Source: Kribbella antiqua (lineage in GTDB: Bacteria; Actinomycetota; Actinomycetes; Propionibacteriales; Kribbellaceae). From it: DNA of 64,000 bases. Position numbers and translations under genes: made by a program. Location: contig NZ_SLWR01000006.1 of assembly GCF_004345665.1 (NCBI RefSeq), forward strand, positions 62,001-126,000, written 5' to 3'. Position 1 is the first letter of the stretch; every line of letters begins with the position of its first letter. The notes under the pieces are model-generated. The model worked only from the letters and a program-made list of their open reading frames with translations. It did no database searches and was not told where the DNA came from. Positions 8,595-16,465 of this stretch are shown piece by piece.

Positions 8595-9714
8595 GCCCGG
8601 ACCACTCAGTGGATGCACGATCGCGATCACCGCGCATCGGCGCGCAGAGGATCTGATCGCGTCGTTCGAGCGCCGCGGCGCGAAAGTGCTGCACGCCCCG
8701 ACGCTGCAGATCATCCCGGTCGCCGACGACCATGCGCTGATCGAGGCGACCCGGCGGGTGATCGCGAACCCGCCGGACGACGTGGTCGTGACCACTGCGG
8801 TCGGGTTCCGCGGCTGGATCGAGGCGGCCGACACCGCCGGTCTGGCCGCGGATCTGCTGGGCACTCTGGAGCAGTCGCGCATCCTCGCCCGCGGCCCGAA
8901 GGCCAGGGGCGCGATCCGGGCCGCCGGACTGGTCGAGCACTGGTCGGCCCGGTCGGAGACGACCGCCGAGGTCGTGGAGTGGTTGCGCGACCAGGGCGTG
9001 GTTGGGCGCAAGATCGTCGTACAGCTGCATGGACTGTCCGACCCGGCGCTGCAGGACTCGCTGCGGTCGGCGGGCGCGTCCGTACGTGGGCTGGAGGTGT
9101 ACCGCTGGGGTCCGGCGCCTGATCCGGCTGTGGTCGAGCGGATGATCGGTCAGCTCTGCACTGGTGCGGTGGACGCAGTGGTGCACACGTCCGCGCCCGG
9201 TGCACAGGCAATGCTCGATGCTGCTGCTTTGACTGGTCAGTACGACGCTCTGCTCACCTCGCTGCGGACAGGTCGGGTGCTGAACGCCTGTGTGGGTCCT
9301 GTCACGGCTGCGCCCTTTCTGAACCTGGGCCTGGACCCGCTGGTGCCGGATCGCTACCGGCTGGGTGCGTTGATCCGGATCGTCACCGACCGGTTGACCG
9401 ACGACAACGCGCGGTCGATCGAGACGGAGTTCGGGCAGTTGGTGATTCGTGGTGGTGCCGCGGTCCTGGACGGTGTGGTGCTGCCACTCGGTCCGGGGCC
9501 GCGCGCCGTACTGGCGGCCCTCGTGGCGGCTGGTGGTGATGTGGTGTCGCGACCGGCGTTGCTCGCGGTGCTCCCTGGAGCCGAGGACGTGCATGCGGTG
9601 GAGGTGACCGTGAACCGACTGCGAACCGCGATCGGAAAACCGGAGCTGGTGCGAACCGTCGTACGCCGGGGCTACCGCCTCGCCGTCGAGCAGCCGGTGG
9701 GACTGCCGTCATGA
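8584..9714 (+). CDS. hemD: uroporphyrinogen-III synthase with C-terminal winged helix
   Basis: A 376-residue two-domain protein. Residues 1 to about 260 form the HemD fold (LSGCTIAITAHRRAEDL; VVTTAVGFRGWIEA; VHTSAPGAQAMLDAA) that cyclises hydroxymethylbilane to uroporphyrinogen III, the siroheme precursor. Residues about 280-376 resemble an OmpR/PhoB winged helix (VSRPALLAVLPGAEDVHAVE ... TVNRLRTAIGKPELVRTVV). The fusion is known in actinobacteria; whether the domain binds DNA is unclear, since no receiver domain is present. GTG 8584 overlaps nirD by 11 bp. Its place in the operon suggests cofactor supply for NirB. Confidence 0.88.
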   Translation: MTSKPGPLSGCTIAITAHRRAEDLIASFERRGAKVLHAPTLQIIPVADDHALIEATRRVIANPPDDVVVTTAVGFRGWIEAADTAGLAADLLGTLEQSRILARGPKARGAIRAAGLVEHWSARSETTAEVVEWLRDQGVVGRKIVVQLHGLSDPALQDSLRSAGASVRGLEVYRWGPAPDPAVVERMIGQLCTGAVDAVVHTSAPGAQAMLDAAALTGQYDALLTSLRTGRVLNACVGPVTAAPFLNLGLDPLVPDRYRLGALIRIVTDRLTDDNARSIETEFGQLVIRGGAAVLDGVVLPLGPGPRAVLAALVAAGGDVVSRPALLAVLPGAEDVHAVEVTVNRLRTAIGKPELVRTVVRRGYRLAVEQPVGLPS

Positions 9715-10451
9715 GCGCCTTCACAGCTCGACGCGCGCGGCAGCTGACGGCCGGCGTGATGCCACGTGGGGTGGACCTGATCGCGGCGGCGCATGGCACG
9801 GCGGATCCTCGGGGCATCCGTGAGGTGCATGAGCTGGTTCGGTTGATGGCGCGGCAGCGGCCGGATATCCCTGTGTCGCTCGGGTTTGTCGACGTCGACG
9901 TACCGGCGCTGCCGTCGCTGGTCGGCCGCGTGGTTGCCGACAGCAACCAAGCTGTCGTGGTGCCGTTGCTGCTGTCGAGCGGCTATCACGTGTACGTCGA
10001 CATTGCGGACGAAGTGGATCGTTTTCCCGGGCGGGTCGAGGCGGCTCCGGCATTGGGACCTGACCCTGTGTTGGCTGATGTGATGGCTGATCGGCTGGGC
10101 GATCTCAGTCGGGTGGACCGCGTGGTGATGGCGGCTGCCGGCTCGTCGGATCGCCGGGCCCTCGACGACTGCGCCGAGACGGCCGCGTTGCTTGCCGCTC
10201 GCATCGATCGGCCGGTCGAGGTCGGCTATGTCTCCGGTGCCGGCGAGCATGTTGCGTCGGTGTTGGCTCGTACGCCGGGGCGTGTGGCGGTTGCGACGTA
10301 CTTGCTGGCCCCAGGCTTCTTCGCCGACCGCGTCCGTCGGCTGGCTGCCGGCCGGCACGTCAGCGCACCCCTCGGAGCCGACCCCCGCATCGCCGCCCTG
10401 GCCCTGCGCCGCTACCAGAGCGCCGTACGGTCGACTGCTGTCGCCGTCTAA
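9711..10451 (+). CDS. sirohydrochlorin chelatase, CbiX/SirB family
   Basis: A 246-residue chelatase expected to insert Fe2+ into sirohydrochlorin to make siroheme for nitrite reductase. Visible signatures are AAHGTADPRG (metal-binding His near residue 26), VVVPLLLSSGYHVYVDI (second His near residue 88) and, in the C-terminal half, VVMAAAGSSDRRA and VAVATYLLAPGFFADRV. Two related halves make this the long form of the family. ATGA overlap with hemD. It is the last operon gene; its stop shares four bases with the convergent reductase gene. Cobalt chelation for cobalamin is an alternative, less likely here. Confidence 0.85.
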   Translation: MSAFTARRARQLTAGVMPRGVDLIAAAHGTADPRGIREVHELVRLMARQRPDIPVSLGFVDVDVPALPSLVGRVVADSNQAVVVPLLLSSGYHVYVDIADEVDRFPGRVEAAPALGPDPVLADVMADRLGDLSRVDRVVMAAAGSSDRRALDDCAETAALLAARIDRPVEVGYVSGAGEHVASVLARTPGRVAVATYLLAPGFFADRVRRLAAGRHVSAPLGADPRIAALALRRYQSAVRSTAVAV

Positions 10452-11011
10452 CCTTCGCGGGTGGCCGGACGGTAGGTAGTGATCACGACGCCAGTGGTTG
10501 TCTCCTCGGTGTGGGTGAGTTCGAGGGGCTGGTGATGGCTCTCGAAGAGGCGGCGGCCGGTGCCGAGGACCAGGGGATGGATCAGCAGGATGTACCGGTC
10601 GAAGAGGTGGGGGATCGAGCGAAGCAGCTCGCCGCTGCCGAGGACGACAAGGTCCTGCTCTGCCTTGAGTTTCGGGATGTCGTCGAGGGTGATGACGTGG
10701 GAGTTGACCCAGTCTGGGTCGCGCAGAGTGGACGAGACGACGTACTTCTGCTGCCGGTTGAGGGCCTCGGTGTACGGGTTGTCCGGCTGCTTCGGCCAGA
10801 AGCTCGCGAACTGCTCGTACGTACGCCGCCCGAGCAGCATGCCACCGGTCTTGCCCGCGCGCTGGCCCAGCACGCGGCCCATCGCGTCTTTGCTGTACGG
10901 CGCGGCCCAGCCGCCGTACGGGAAGTCACCGCGCAGGTCCTCATCGGGTAAGCCGGGTGCCTGCATGACACCATCCAGCGTCACGTTGCACACCACAATG
11001 ATTTCGCCCAT
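10448..11011 (-). CDS. RibD C-terminal/dihydrofolate reductase family protein
   Basis: A 187-residue single-domain protein of the DHFR-like RibD_C family: MGEIIVVCNVTLDGVMQAPG, then GGMLLGRRTYEQFASFW, KYVVSSTLRDPDW, DLVVLGSGELLRS and ILLIHPLVLGTGRRLF. These NADPH-dependent reductases are widespread in actinomycetes and most have no assigned substrate. It is monocistronic and its stop (TAG) shares bases with the chelatase stop (TAA) in CTAA at 10448-10451. Confidence 0.85.
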   Translation of the reverse strand: MGEIIVVCNVTLDGVMQAPGLPDEDLRGDFPYGGWAAPYSKDAMGRVLGQRAGKTGGMLLGRRTYEQFASFWPKQPDNPYTEALNRQQKYVVSSTLRDPDWVNSHVITLDDIPKLKAEQDLVVLGSGELLRSIPHLFDRYILLIHPLVLGTGRRLFESHHQPLELTHTEETTTGVVITTYRPATREG

Positions 11012-11138
11012 GACTGCCTCCTCGTGTAGGTCCTTTCACCCCCTACACGAACCGGCCTTGGCCCGATCGACACCCTGGCCGTGCGATCTTCGGAAACAAA
11101 TCTGCAGCTGGTGGCAGTAGGACTCCGGAAACTTGGGG

Positions 11139-11909
11139 TCAGGCTGCGTCGAGGGCTGGGCCGAGGTGGGCTTCCTCGTAGACGTAGTGGGCTTCGAGGT
11201 CGGCGGCGAGGCGGCTCAGGTCGGCTCTGAGGCTCTCGGCCAGTTCGCGAGTGGGCGCCGCGGTCAGGCGGTCGAGCGTCGTACTGAGCTCGGCGTTGAG
11301 GGCGGCGACCGCTTCATGCTCGCGGCCAAGGCGATCGAGGGCTGGTTTCAGCTCGGGGAAGTCGGCGGCGAGGCGTGGGAAGACACCGTCCTCGCGGGTG
11401 TGGTGGGCGTGCAGTGCCCCGCAGAAGGAGAGGCAGTGTTGCTGAAGCTCGGTTGTTGATCGCGGCAACTCGCCGTCGCCGGCGAGGTAAGCGTCGACTG
11501 CCTCCAGTGTGTCGGCGAGCTGCTTGCGGAGACCGGCGTGGATCTCCTTCAGCTGGGCGGTGGCGGCGCCGACTCGTGCTGGGGTGAGGGCGACGACCTG
11601 GATGACGCGAGAGGTGTTCTGCTGGTAGGTGGCGAAGGCGGGGTCGCGGGTCGCCTGCTCGGCGTACAGGCGGTCGCGTTCGGCGCCGGTGAGCTCGGTG
11701 GCGATCGCGTCGTACGTCGTGTCGCCGACCTCGACGGTGACGGCCGGGTTCTTCCGCAGGTTGTGCAGCCAGGCGGGCGACTGGGGCCGGCCGGCGTTGG
11801 AGGCGAAGATGATCAGCCGGCCGCCATCCTCGGCGTATGCGACCGGGGTGGTGTGGGACCGGCCCGAGCGGGCGCCAGTGGTAGTCAGCAGCAGGATCTG
11901 TGCGTTCAC
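11139..11909 (-). CDS. deazaflavin-type nitroreductase fused to hemerythrin domain
   Basis: A 256-residue fusion. Residues 1 to about 115 match the DDN/DUF385 nitroreductase-quinone reductase family that uses F420 (QILLLTTTGARSGRSHTTPV; SPAWLHNLRKNPAVTVEVG; RDPAFATYQQNTSRVIQVV). Residues about 125-256 are an HHE hemerythrin-like four-helix bundle with likely di-iron ligands in ALHAHHTREDGVFPRL, REHEAVAALN and HYVYEEAHLGP. GTG 11909 was chosen because GAGG lies just upstream; an in-frame TTG at 11951 would sit inside the operator. A role in redox or nitrosative defence is inference. It is divergent from a MarR gene. Confidence 0.8.
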   Translation of the reverse strand: MNAQILLLTTTGARSGRSHTTPVAYAEDGGRLIIFASNAGRPQSPAWLHNLRKNPAVTVEVGDTTYDAIATELTGAERDRLYAEQATRDPAFATYQQNTSRVIQVVALTPARVGAATAQLKEIHAGLRKQLADTLEAVDAYLAGDGELPRSTTELQQHCLSFCGALHAHHTREDGVFPRLAADFPELKPALDRLGREHEAVAALNAELSTTLDRLTAAPTRELAESLRADLSRLAADLEAHYVYEEAHLGPALDAA

Positions 11910-11939
11910 GCGAGTACCCTCAAATGTCGAGTAACTTAG

Positions 11940-11953
11940 CTTTGCAAGCAAAG
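11940..11953. promoter_or_regulatory. palindromic operator between reductase and marR
   Basis: CTTTGC-AA-GCAAAG is a perfect inverted repeat with a two-base centre, flanked by the partly symmetrical AACTTA and TAGTTT. It lies in the 63-bp divergent region between the deazaflavin-reductase/hemerythrin gene and marR, 19 bp before the marR start. AT-rich palindromes in this position are typical MarR autoregulatory sites. Confidence 0.6.
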
Positions 11954-11972
11954 TAGTTTTGAGGACAAAGGT

Positions 11973-12404
11973 ATGTCAAGCGTCGATGACAGCATCCGCA
12001 CGTTGTTGTTGCTGATGCCGCGGATGGTCGGCCGTACGAAACGGATGAAGGTGCCCGACGAACTCGCCGACATGAATCTCGCGCCGCGGCACCTGTCGCT
12101 GTTCGCCTACCTGCTCTTCGACGGCCCCCTCGGCGTCAATGAGTTGGCCGACCGCCTCGAAGTCACCCCAGCCACGGTGAGCCTGATGGTCAGCGAACTC
12201 ACCCGCAAAGGCATCCTCGACCGCCGCGAAGACCCCACCGACCGCCGCCGCGCGATCGTCACCCTCTCCGACACCCACCGAGATTCCATCGACACCTGGC
12301 TGTCCCGCAGCGCCCAAGCCTGGCGCCAGGCCTTGGACCCCCTCACCGACTCTCAGCGCGCCCTCTTCGTCAAAACCCTGAAGGCCTACGAAGACGCCCT
12401 CTGA
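11973..12404 (+). CDS. MarR family transcriptional regulator
   Basis: A 143-residue winged-helix regulator. DNA-binding region: PRHLSLFAYLLFDGPLGVNE, LADRLEVTPATVSLMVSELT, and the wing GILDRREDPTDRRRAIVTLS. The C-terminal helix for dimerisation follows. ATG 11973 lies just after the palindrome at 11940-11953, so it probably represses itself and the divergent reductase. Its last 19 bp overlap the convergent merR gene. Confidence 0.88.
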   Translation: MSSVDDSIRTLLLLMPRMVGRTKRMKVPDELADMNLAPRHLSLFAYLLFDGPLGVNELADRLEVTPATVSLMVSELTRKGILDRREDPTDRRRAIVTLSDTHRDSIDTWLSRSAQAWRQALDPLTDSQRALFVKTLKAYEDAL

Positions 12405-12793
12405 CGGCTGCGGAGGGCTTTCAGATCCGCTTGGCAGCGGGCTTCGACGTCGGCGAGTTCTTGGAGGGTTTCGTCGATGTCTTGGCGGCGTTGTTCGAGG
12501 TCGGCTCGGCGGGTGGTGATTTGGTCCAGGAGGTAGACGAGCTGGCCTTCTTCGCCGGGTTCGGCGTCGTACATGTCGACGATGGTGGCGATTTCGTCGA
12601 GGGAGAAGCCGAGGCGTTTGCCGCGGAGGATGAGGCCCAGGCGGACGCGGTCGCGCGGGTGGTAGACGCGGACGGTGCCGCGGCGCTCGGGGGTGAGCAG
12701 GCCGCGGTCCTCGTAGAACCGGATCGTTCGCAGCGTGACGTCGTACTGGGTGGCGAGTTCGGCGATCGACCAGGTCTGCGCGGGCTTGTGCAC
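12386..12793 (-). CDS. MerR family regulator (LiuR-like)
   Basis: A 135-residue regulator with an N-terminal MerR helix-turn-helix (WSIAELATQYDVTLRTIRFY, EDRGLLTPERRGTVRVYHPR) and a C-terminal coiled coil (LLDQITTRRADLEQRRQDID). No effector-binding domain or metal-binding cysteine pair follows. GTG 12793 gives the usual short MerR N-terminus. Divergence from acyl-CoA dehydrogenase and carboxyltransferase genes, across a palindrome, parallels LiuR, which controls leucine/isovalerate catabolism. The specific assignment is by context only. Confidence 0.82.
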   Translation of the reverse strand: MHKPAQTWSIAELATQYDVTLRTIRFYEDRGLLTPERRGTVRVYHPRDRVRLGLILRGKRLGFSLDEIATIVDMYDAEPGEEGQLVYLLDQITTRRADLEQRRQDIDETLQELADVEARCQADLKALRSRQRASS

Positions 12794-12802
12794 GCACCCA
12801 GC

Positions 12803-12832
12803 GTGCTTTACGTTTACGTAAGCGTCAAGCAC
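12803..12832. promoter_or_regulatory. 30-bp palindrome, probable MerR/LiuR-type operator
   Basis: From GTGCTTTACG to CAAGCAC the two 15-bp halves match at 13 positions (26 of 30 bases symmetrical), centred on TTACGTAA. The core TTTACGTTTACGTAAGCGT resembles what I recall of LiuR sites. It sits between merR (start 12793) and the acyl-CoA dehydrogenase (start 12845). Confidence 0.7.
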
Positions 12833-12844
12833 AGGGAGTGCGTC

Positions 12845-14008
12845 ATGTTCGAGCTGTCCGAGGAGCACCGCGAGTTCCGCCAGAGCGTGCGCGACTTCGC
12901 CGAGGCGGAGATCGCCCCGCACGCCGCCGAGTGGGACCGCAAGCACTACTTCCCGGTGGAGGTCGTGCAGAAGATGGGCCGGCTCGGGCTGTTCGGGCTG
13001 ACGGCACCGGAGGAGTACGGCGGTTCGGCCGGCGACTTCACCAGCCTGTGCGTGGCGATCGAGGAGATCTCCCGGGTCGACCAGTCGATGGGCATCACGC
13101 TCGAGGCGGCGGTCGGGCTCGGTATCAACCCGATCCTCACCTTCGGCACCGACGAGCAGAAGCAGCAGTGGCTGCCGGACCTGGTGGCCGGTCGCAATCT
13201 GGCCGGTTTCGGGCTGACCGAGCCGGAGTCGGGATCGGACGCGGGCGCGACCAAGACTCGCGCCGTGCTGGATGGCGACGAGTGGGTGATCGACGGCTCG
13301 AAGCAGTTCATCACCAACTCCGGCTCGAGCATCACCTCCTGCGTCACTGTCACCGCGCGTACGGGCGAGAAGCCGGACGGGCGGCCGGAGATCTCCACCA
13401 TCATCGTTCCGACTGGTACGGCGGGATTCGTGGCGGAGGCGGCGTACGACAAACTCGGCTGGCACGCCTCGGACACGCATCCGCTGTCGTTCGGTGGTTG
13501 CCGGGTCCCGGCGGGCAACCTGCTCGGCGAGCGGGGCAAGGGGTTCGCGCAATTCCTGGCTACCCTGGACGACGGGCGGGTCGCGATCGCGGCGGTCGCG
13601 CTCGGCTGCATCCGCGCGTGCCTGGAGATGTCGGTGCAGTACGCCGGTGAGCGGAAGACGTTCGGCGTACCGATCGGGCAGAAGCAGGGCGTCGCGTTCC
13701 AGATCTCGGATCTGAAGGTGATGGCGGATGCCGCGGAGATGCTCGTCTACCGGGCGGCGGCGCTGAAGGACGCCGGTGCGTCGATGGCTGACTTCAAGCA
13801 GGCGGCGTCGGTGGCGAAGCTGTACGCGACCGAGTCGGCGGTGACGGCGACCCGGATCGCGACCCAGGTGTTCGGCGGCTACGGCTTCATGGAGGAGTAC
13901 CCGGTGACGCGGTTCTACCGGGACGCCAAGATCCTCGAGATCGGCGAAGGTACGTCGGAAGTCCAGCGCATGCTGATCGCCCGAAGCCTCGGGCTCCCGG
14001 TCGAATGA
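12845..14008 (+). CDS. acyl-CoA dehydrogenase
   Basis: A 387-residue soluble FAD enzyme that introduces the alpha-beta double bond in an acyl-CoA. Family landmarks: FELSEEHREFRQSVRDFAEA, GFGLTEPESGSDAGATKTRA, FITNSGSSITS, AGERKTFGVPIGQKQGVAFQ, ATQVFGGYGFMEEYPVTRFY and EIGEGTSEVQRMLIARSLGL. The catalytic glutamate is probably in the EYPVTRFYRD or the GEGT region as in the short-chain clade. Start ATG 12845 has a GGGAG upstream (12834-12838). With the carboxyltransferase downstream, isovaleryl-, isobutyryl- or citronellyl-CoA oxidation is plausible; the exact substrate is not readable. Confidence 0.92.
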   Translation: MFELSEEHREFRQSVRDFAEAEIAPHAAEWDRKHYFPVEVVQKMGRLGLFGLTAPEEYGGSAGDFTSLCVAIEEISRVDQSMGITLEAAVGLGINPILTFGTDEQKQQWLPDLVAGRNLAGFGLTEPESGSDAGATKTRAVLDGDEWVIDGSKQFITNSGSSITSCVTVTARTGEKPDGRPEISTIIVPTGTAGFVAEAAYDKLGWHASDTHPLSFGGCRVPAGNLLGERGKGFAQFLATLDDGRVAIAAVALGCIRACLEMSVQYAGERKTFGVPIGQKQGVAFQISDLKVMADAAEMLVYRAAALKDAGASMADFKQAASVAKLYATESAVTATRIATQVFGGYGFMEEYPVTRFYRDAKILEIGEGTSEVQRMLIARSLGLPVE

Positions 14009-14012
14009 TTCC

Positions 14013-14062
14013 GTTGCGTCCGAAGAACTGTGGCGTATAGCCCTCGGATCTTCGGACGTAAC
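14013..14062 (+). promoter_or_regulatory. 14-bp inverted repeat before carboxyltransferase gene
   Basis: GTTGCGTCCGAAGA (14013-14026) and TCTTCGGACGTAAC (14049-14062) are complementary at 13 of 14 positions with a 22-nt loop. It fills the 70-bp gap between the acyl-CoA dehydrogenase and carboxyltransferase genes and ends 16 bp before the ATG. No T-run follows. It could be an attenuator, an mRNA-processing hairpin or a pair of protein-binding half sites; the sequence does not decide. Confidence 0.6.
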
Positions 14063-14078
14063 AGGTAGAAAGGCAGTT

Positions 14079-15605
14079 ATGAGGGACCACTGGACCGAGG
14101 TGAAGGCCGCTCGGGAGGCGACGCTGGGGCCGCCCGAGAAGGCTGCCGCGAAGCTCGCGTCGCAGAACAAGCTGTACGTTCGCGACCGGATCGCGCTGCT
14201 CGTTGACGAGGGCAGCTTCGTCGAGGACGCTCAGCTGGCGAACGCGCTCAACGCCGGCCTTCCAGCCGACGGCGTGGTCACCGGGCGCGCATTGGTCGAC
14301 GGCCGGCCGGCGCTGATCGTGGCCAACGACCCGACCGTCAAGGCCGGATCGTGGGGTGCTCGTACGGTGGAGAAGATCGTCCGGATCACCGAGGCGGCGA
14401 TCCGAGACGAATTGCCGATCTTCTGGCTGATCGACTCCGCCGGCGCACGGATCACGGACCAGGTTCAGTTGTTCCCCGGCCGTCGCGGTGCCGGGCGGAT
14501 CTTCCACAACCAGGTCGCCCTGTCCGGCAAGGTGCCGCAGATCTGCTGCCTGTTCGGCCCGTCCGCGGCCGGTGGCGCGTACATCCCGGCGTTCTGCGAC
14601 CTGGTGATCATGGTCGACGGCAACGCCTCGATGTACCTGGGCTCACCACGGATGGCCGAGATGGTCGTCGGCGAGAAGGTGACGCTCGAGGAGATGGGCG
14701 GCGCCCGGATGCACACCAGCGTCTCCGGTTGCGGCGATCTGCTCGCGGCCGACGACGCCGAGGCGATCGACCTGGCCAAGCACTACTTCTCCTACCTGCC
14801 CGGTTCGTGGCAGTCGCAGCCTCCGTCGTACGACGAAACGCCGCCGGCCCGCGACTTCACCCGGGATCTGGTGCCGGCCGAGGAGAGCGTCGGGTTCGAC
14901 ATCCATGACGTGATCGACGCCGTGGTCGACGCCGACACGTTCTTCGAGATCAAGCCGTCGTACGCGCCGGAGCTCGTCACCGGGTTCGGGCTGCTCGCCG
15001 GGCAGGTGATCGGGATCGTGGCGAACCAGCCGGCGGTCAAGGGTGGGGTGCTGTTCGTCGACTCGGCGGACAAGGCTGCCCGGTTCATCTGGCTGTGCGA
15101 CGCGTTCAACGTGCCGCTGGTGTACCTGTGCGACGTACCGGGGTTCATGATCGGCAGCGAGGTGGAGCGGGCCGGGATCATCCGGCACGGCGCGAAGATG
15201 ATCACCGCGGTCTCGGAGGCGACCGTGCCGACCGTGTCGGTGATCGTGCGCAAGGCGTACGGCGCCGGGCTCTACGCGATGTGTGGTCCCGGCTTCTCAC
15301 CGGACGCGTGTATCGCGCTGCCGACCGCGAAGATCGCGGTGATGGGCCCGGAGGCGGCGATCAACGCCGTGTACTACAACAAGATCCAGGAGATCGCGGA
15401 CGAGACCGAACGGGTCGAGTACGTCTCCCGCCTGCGCGAGGAGTACGAGACCGACATCGACATCCTCCGCCTCGCCGCCGACCTGGTCATCGACGCCATC
15501 GTCGAACCGGAAGACCTCCGCACCGACCTGATCGCCCGCCTAGCCGCCGCCCAAACCAAAAACCGCCACTTCAGCACCCGCCGCCACGGTGTCCCGCCGG
15601 TTTAG
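14079..15605 (+). CDS. acyl-CoA carboxylase carboxyltransferase (beta) subunit
   Basis: A 508-residue biotin-dependent carboxyltransferase that moves CO2 from biotin to an acyl-CoA. Two crotonase-like halves are seen: oxyanion loops SAGARITDQ and GPSAAGGAYIPAFCDL in the first, DVPGFMIGSEVERAGIIRHG and YGAGLYAMCGPGFSPD in the second. It differs clearly from the propionyl-type subunit encoded at 32105-33682. Pairing with acyl-CoA dehydrogenase suggests a methylcrotonyl-, geranyl- or similar carboxylase. No biotin carboxylase alpha subunit is nearby, so it must borrow one encoded elsewhere. ATG 14079 follows AGAAAGGCAG. Confidence 0.9.
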   Translation: MRDHWTEVKAAREATLGPPEKAAAKLASQNKLYVRDRIALLVDEGSFVEDAQLANALNAGLPADGVVTGRALVDGRPALIVANDPTVKAGSWGARTVEKIVRITEAAIRDELPIFWLIDSAGARITDQVQLFPGRRGAGRIFHNQVALSGKVPQICCLFGPSAAGGAYIPAFCDLVIMVDGNASMYLGSPRMAEMVVGEKVTLEEMGGARMHTSVSGCGDLLAADDAEAIDLAKHYFSYLPGSWQSQPPSYDETPPARDFTRDLVPAEESVGFDIHDVIDAVVDADTFFEIKPSYAPELVTGFGLLAGQVIGIVANQPAVKGGVLFVDSADKAARFIWLCDAFNVPLVYLCDVPGFMIGSEVERAGIIRHGAKMITAVSEATVPTVSVIVRKAYGAGLYAMCGPGFSPDACIALPTAKIAVMGPEAAINAVYYNKIQEIADETERVEYVSRLREEYETDIDILRLAADLVIDAIVEPEDLRTDLIARLAAAQTKNRHFSTRRHGVPPV

Positions 15606-15633
15606 GGTTGGGGGAATCGTTGAAGGAGAGCAT

Positions 15634-16407
15634 GTGGGTGCGCTGGAGTTTGCTGGGCGGCTTCGGGGTCGGGAGAAGCTGGTCGGGTATTGGGTGGTGC
15701 TGGATGCGCCGGTGGCGACCGAGCGGATCGCGCGGGTGGGGTACGACTACGTCGTACTGGATGGGCAGCATGGGCTGATCGGGTATCAGGGGTTGCTGAC
15801 CGGGCTGCTGGCTGTGGATGCGGGGGCCGCGCTCGGGAGTGGGTCGGTTGGGTTGGTGCGCGTCGAGGCGAATCATCCGACGCCGATCGGGCGGGCGCTG
15901 GACGCCGGTGCGGCCGGGGTGATCGTGCCGTTGGTGGACAGTTCTGAGGACGTGACGCGGGCGGTGCAGGCGGCGAAGTATCCGCCGGCTGGAGTGCGTT
16001 CGTACGGGCCGATGCGGTCCGCGCTGCGGGTCGGGCCGGTTCCGGCCGAGGCCGACGCGGCGACCGTCGTACTGGCGATGATCGAGACGCCGCTCGGGTT
16101 GAAGAACGTGGCGGAGATCTGTGCGACGCCCGGGCTCGACGGGGTGTACGTCGGGCCGTCGGACCTCGGGTTGTCGGTGGGCGCGCGGTTCCCGGGTGAT
16201 CCCGAGGTCGAAGGGCCGTTCGAGGAGGCGGTCGAGTTGATCGCGCGGACGGCGCAGGAGGCCGGTGTCGCGGCGGGGATTCACACGCCGGACGGTCAGA
16301 CCGCGCAGCGTCGGTTGAGCCAGGGCTACACCTTCGCGACCGTCGCCTCGGACCTGACCCATCTCGAAGCCGTAGCCGCGTCCCACCTCGATACTGCCCG
16401 CTCGTAG
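15634..16407 (+). CDS. HpcH/HpaI aldolase/citrate lyase family protein
   Basis: A 257-residue metal-dependent class II aldolase of the HpaI/GarL type, which cleaves or forms 2-oxo-acids. Signatures: GYDYVVLDGQHGLIGYQ, AGVIVPLVDSSEDVTRAVQA, GVRSYGPMR, MIETPLGLKNVAEI and YVGPSDLGLSVGARF. Glu and Asp in the IET and GPSDL motifs are the usual metal ligands. GTG 15634 was chosen because AAGGAG lies at 15623-15628; an in-frame start at 15589 overlaps the previous gene. It is third in the acyl-CoA catabolic operon, 28 bp behind the carboxyltransferase; its substrate there is unknown. Confidence 0.85.
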   Translation: MGALEFAGRLRGREKLVGYWVVLDAPVATERIARVGYDYVVLDGQHGLIGYQGLLTGLLAVDAGAALGSGSVGLVRVEANHPTPIGRALDAGAAGVIVPLVDSSEDVTRAVQAAKYPPAGVRSYGPMRSALRVGPVPAEADAATVVLAMIETPLGLKNVAEICATPGLDGVYVGPSDLGLSVGARFPGDPEVEGPFEEAVELIARTAQEAGVAAGIHTPDGQTAQRRLSQGYTFATVASDLTHLEAVAASHLDTARS

Positions 16408-16465
16408 GAACACTTCCAGGCTGACTCGGGTTAGTTTCGGAGAGGAGCAATCGAGGAGGCGGGGG

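Noticed and set aside
12794..14170. N-terminal extension of the MerR gene to 14170
   Set aside because: The extension is antisense to acyl-CoA dehydrogenase; the MerR domain starts right after GTG 12793.
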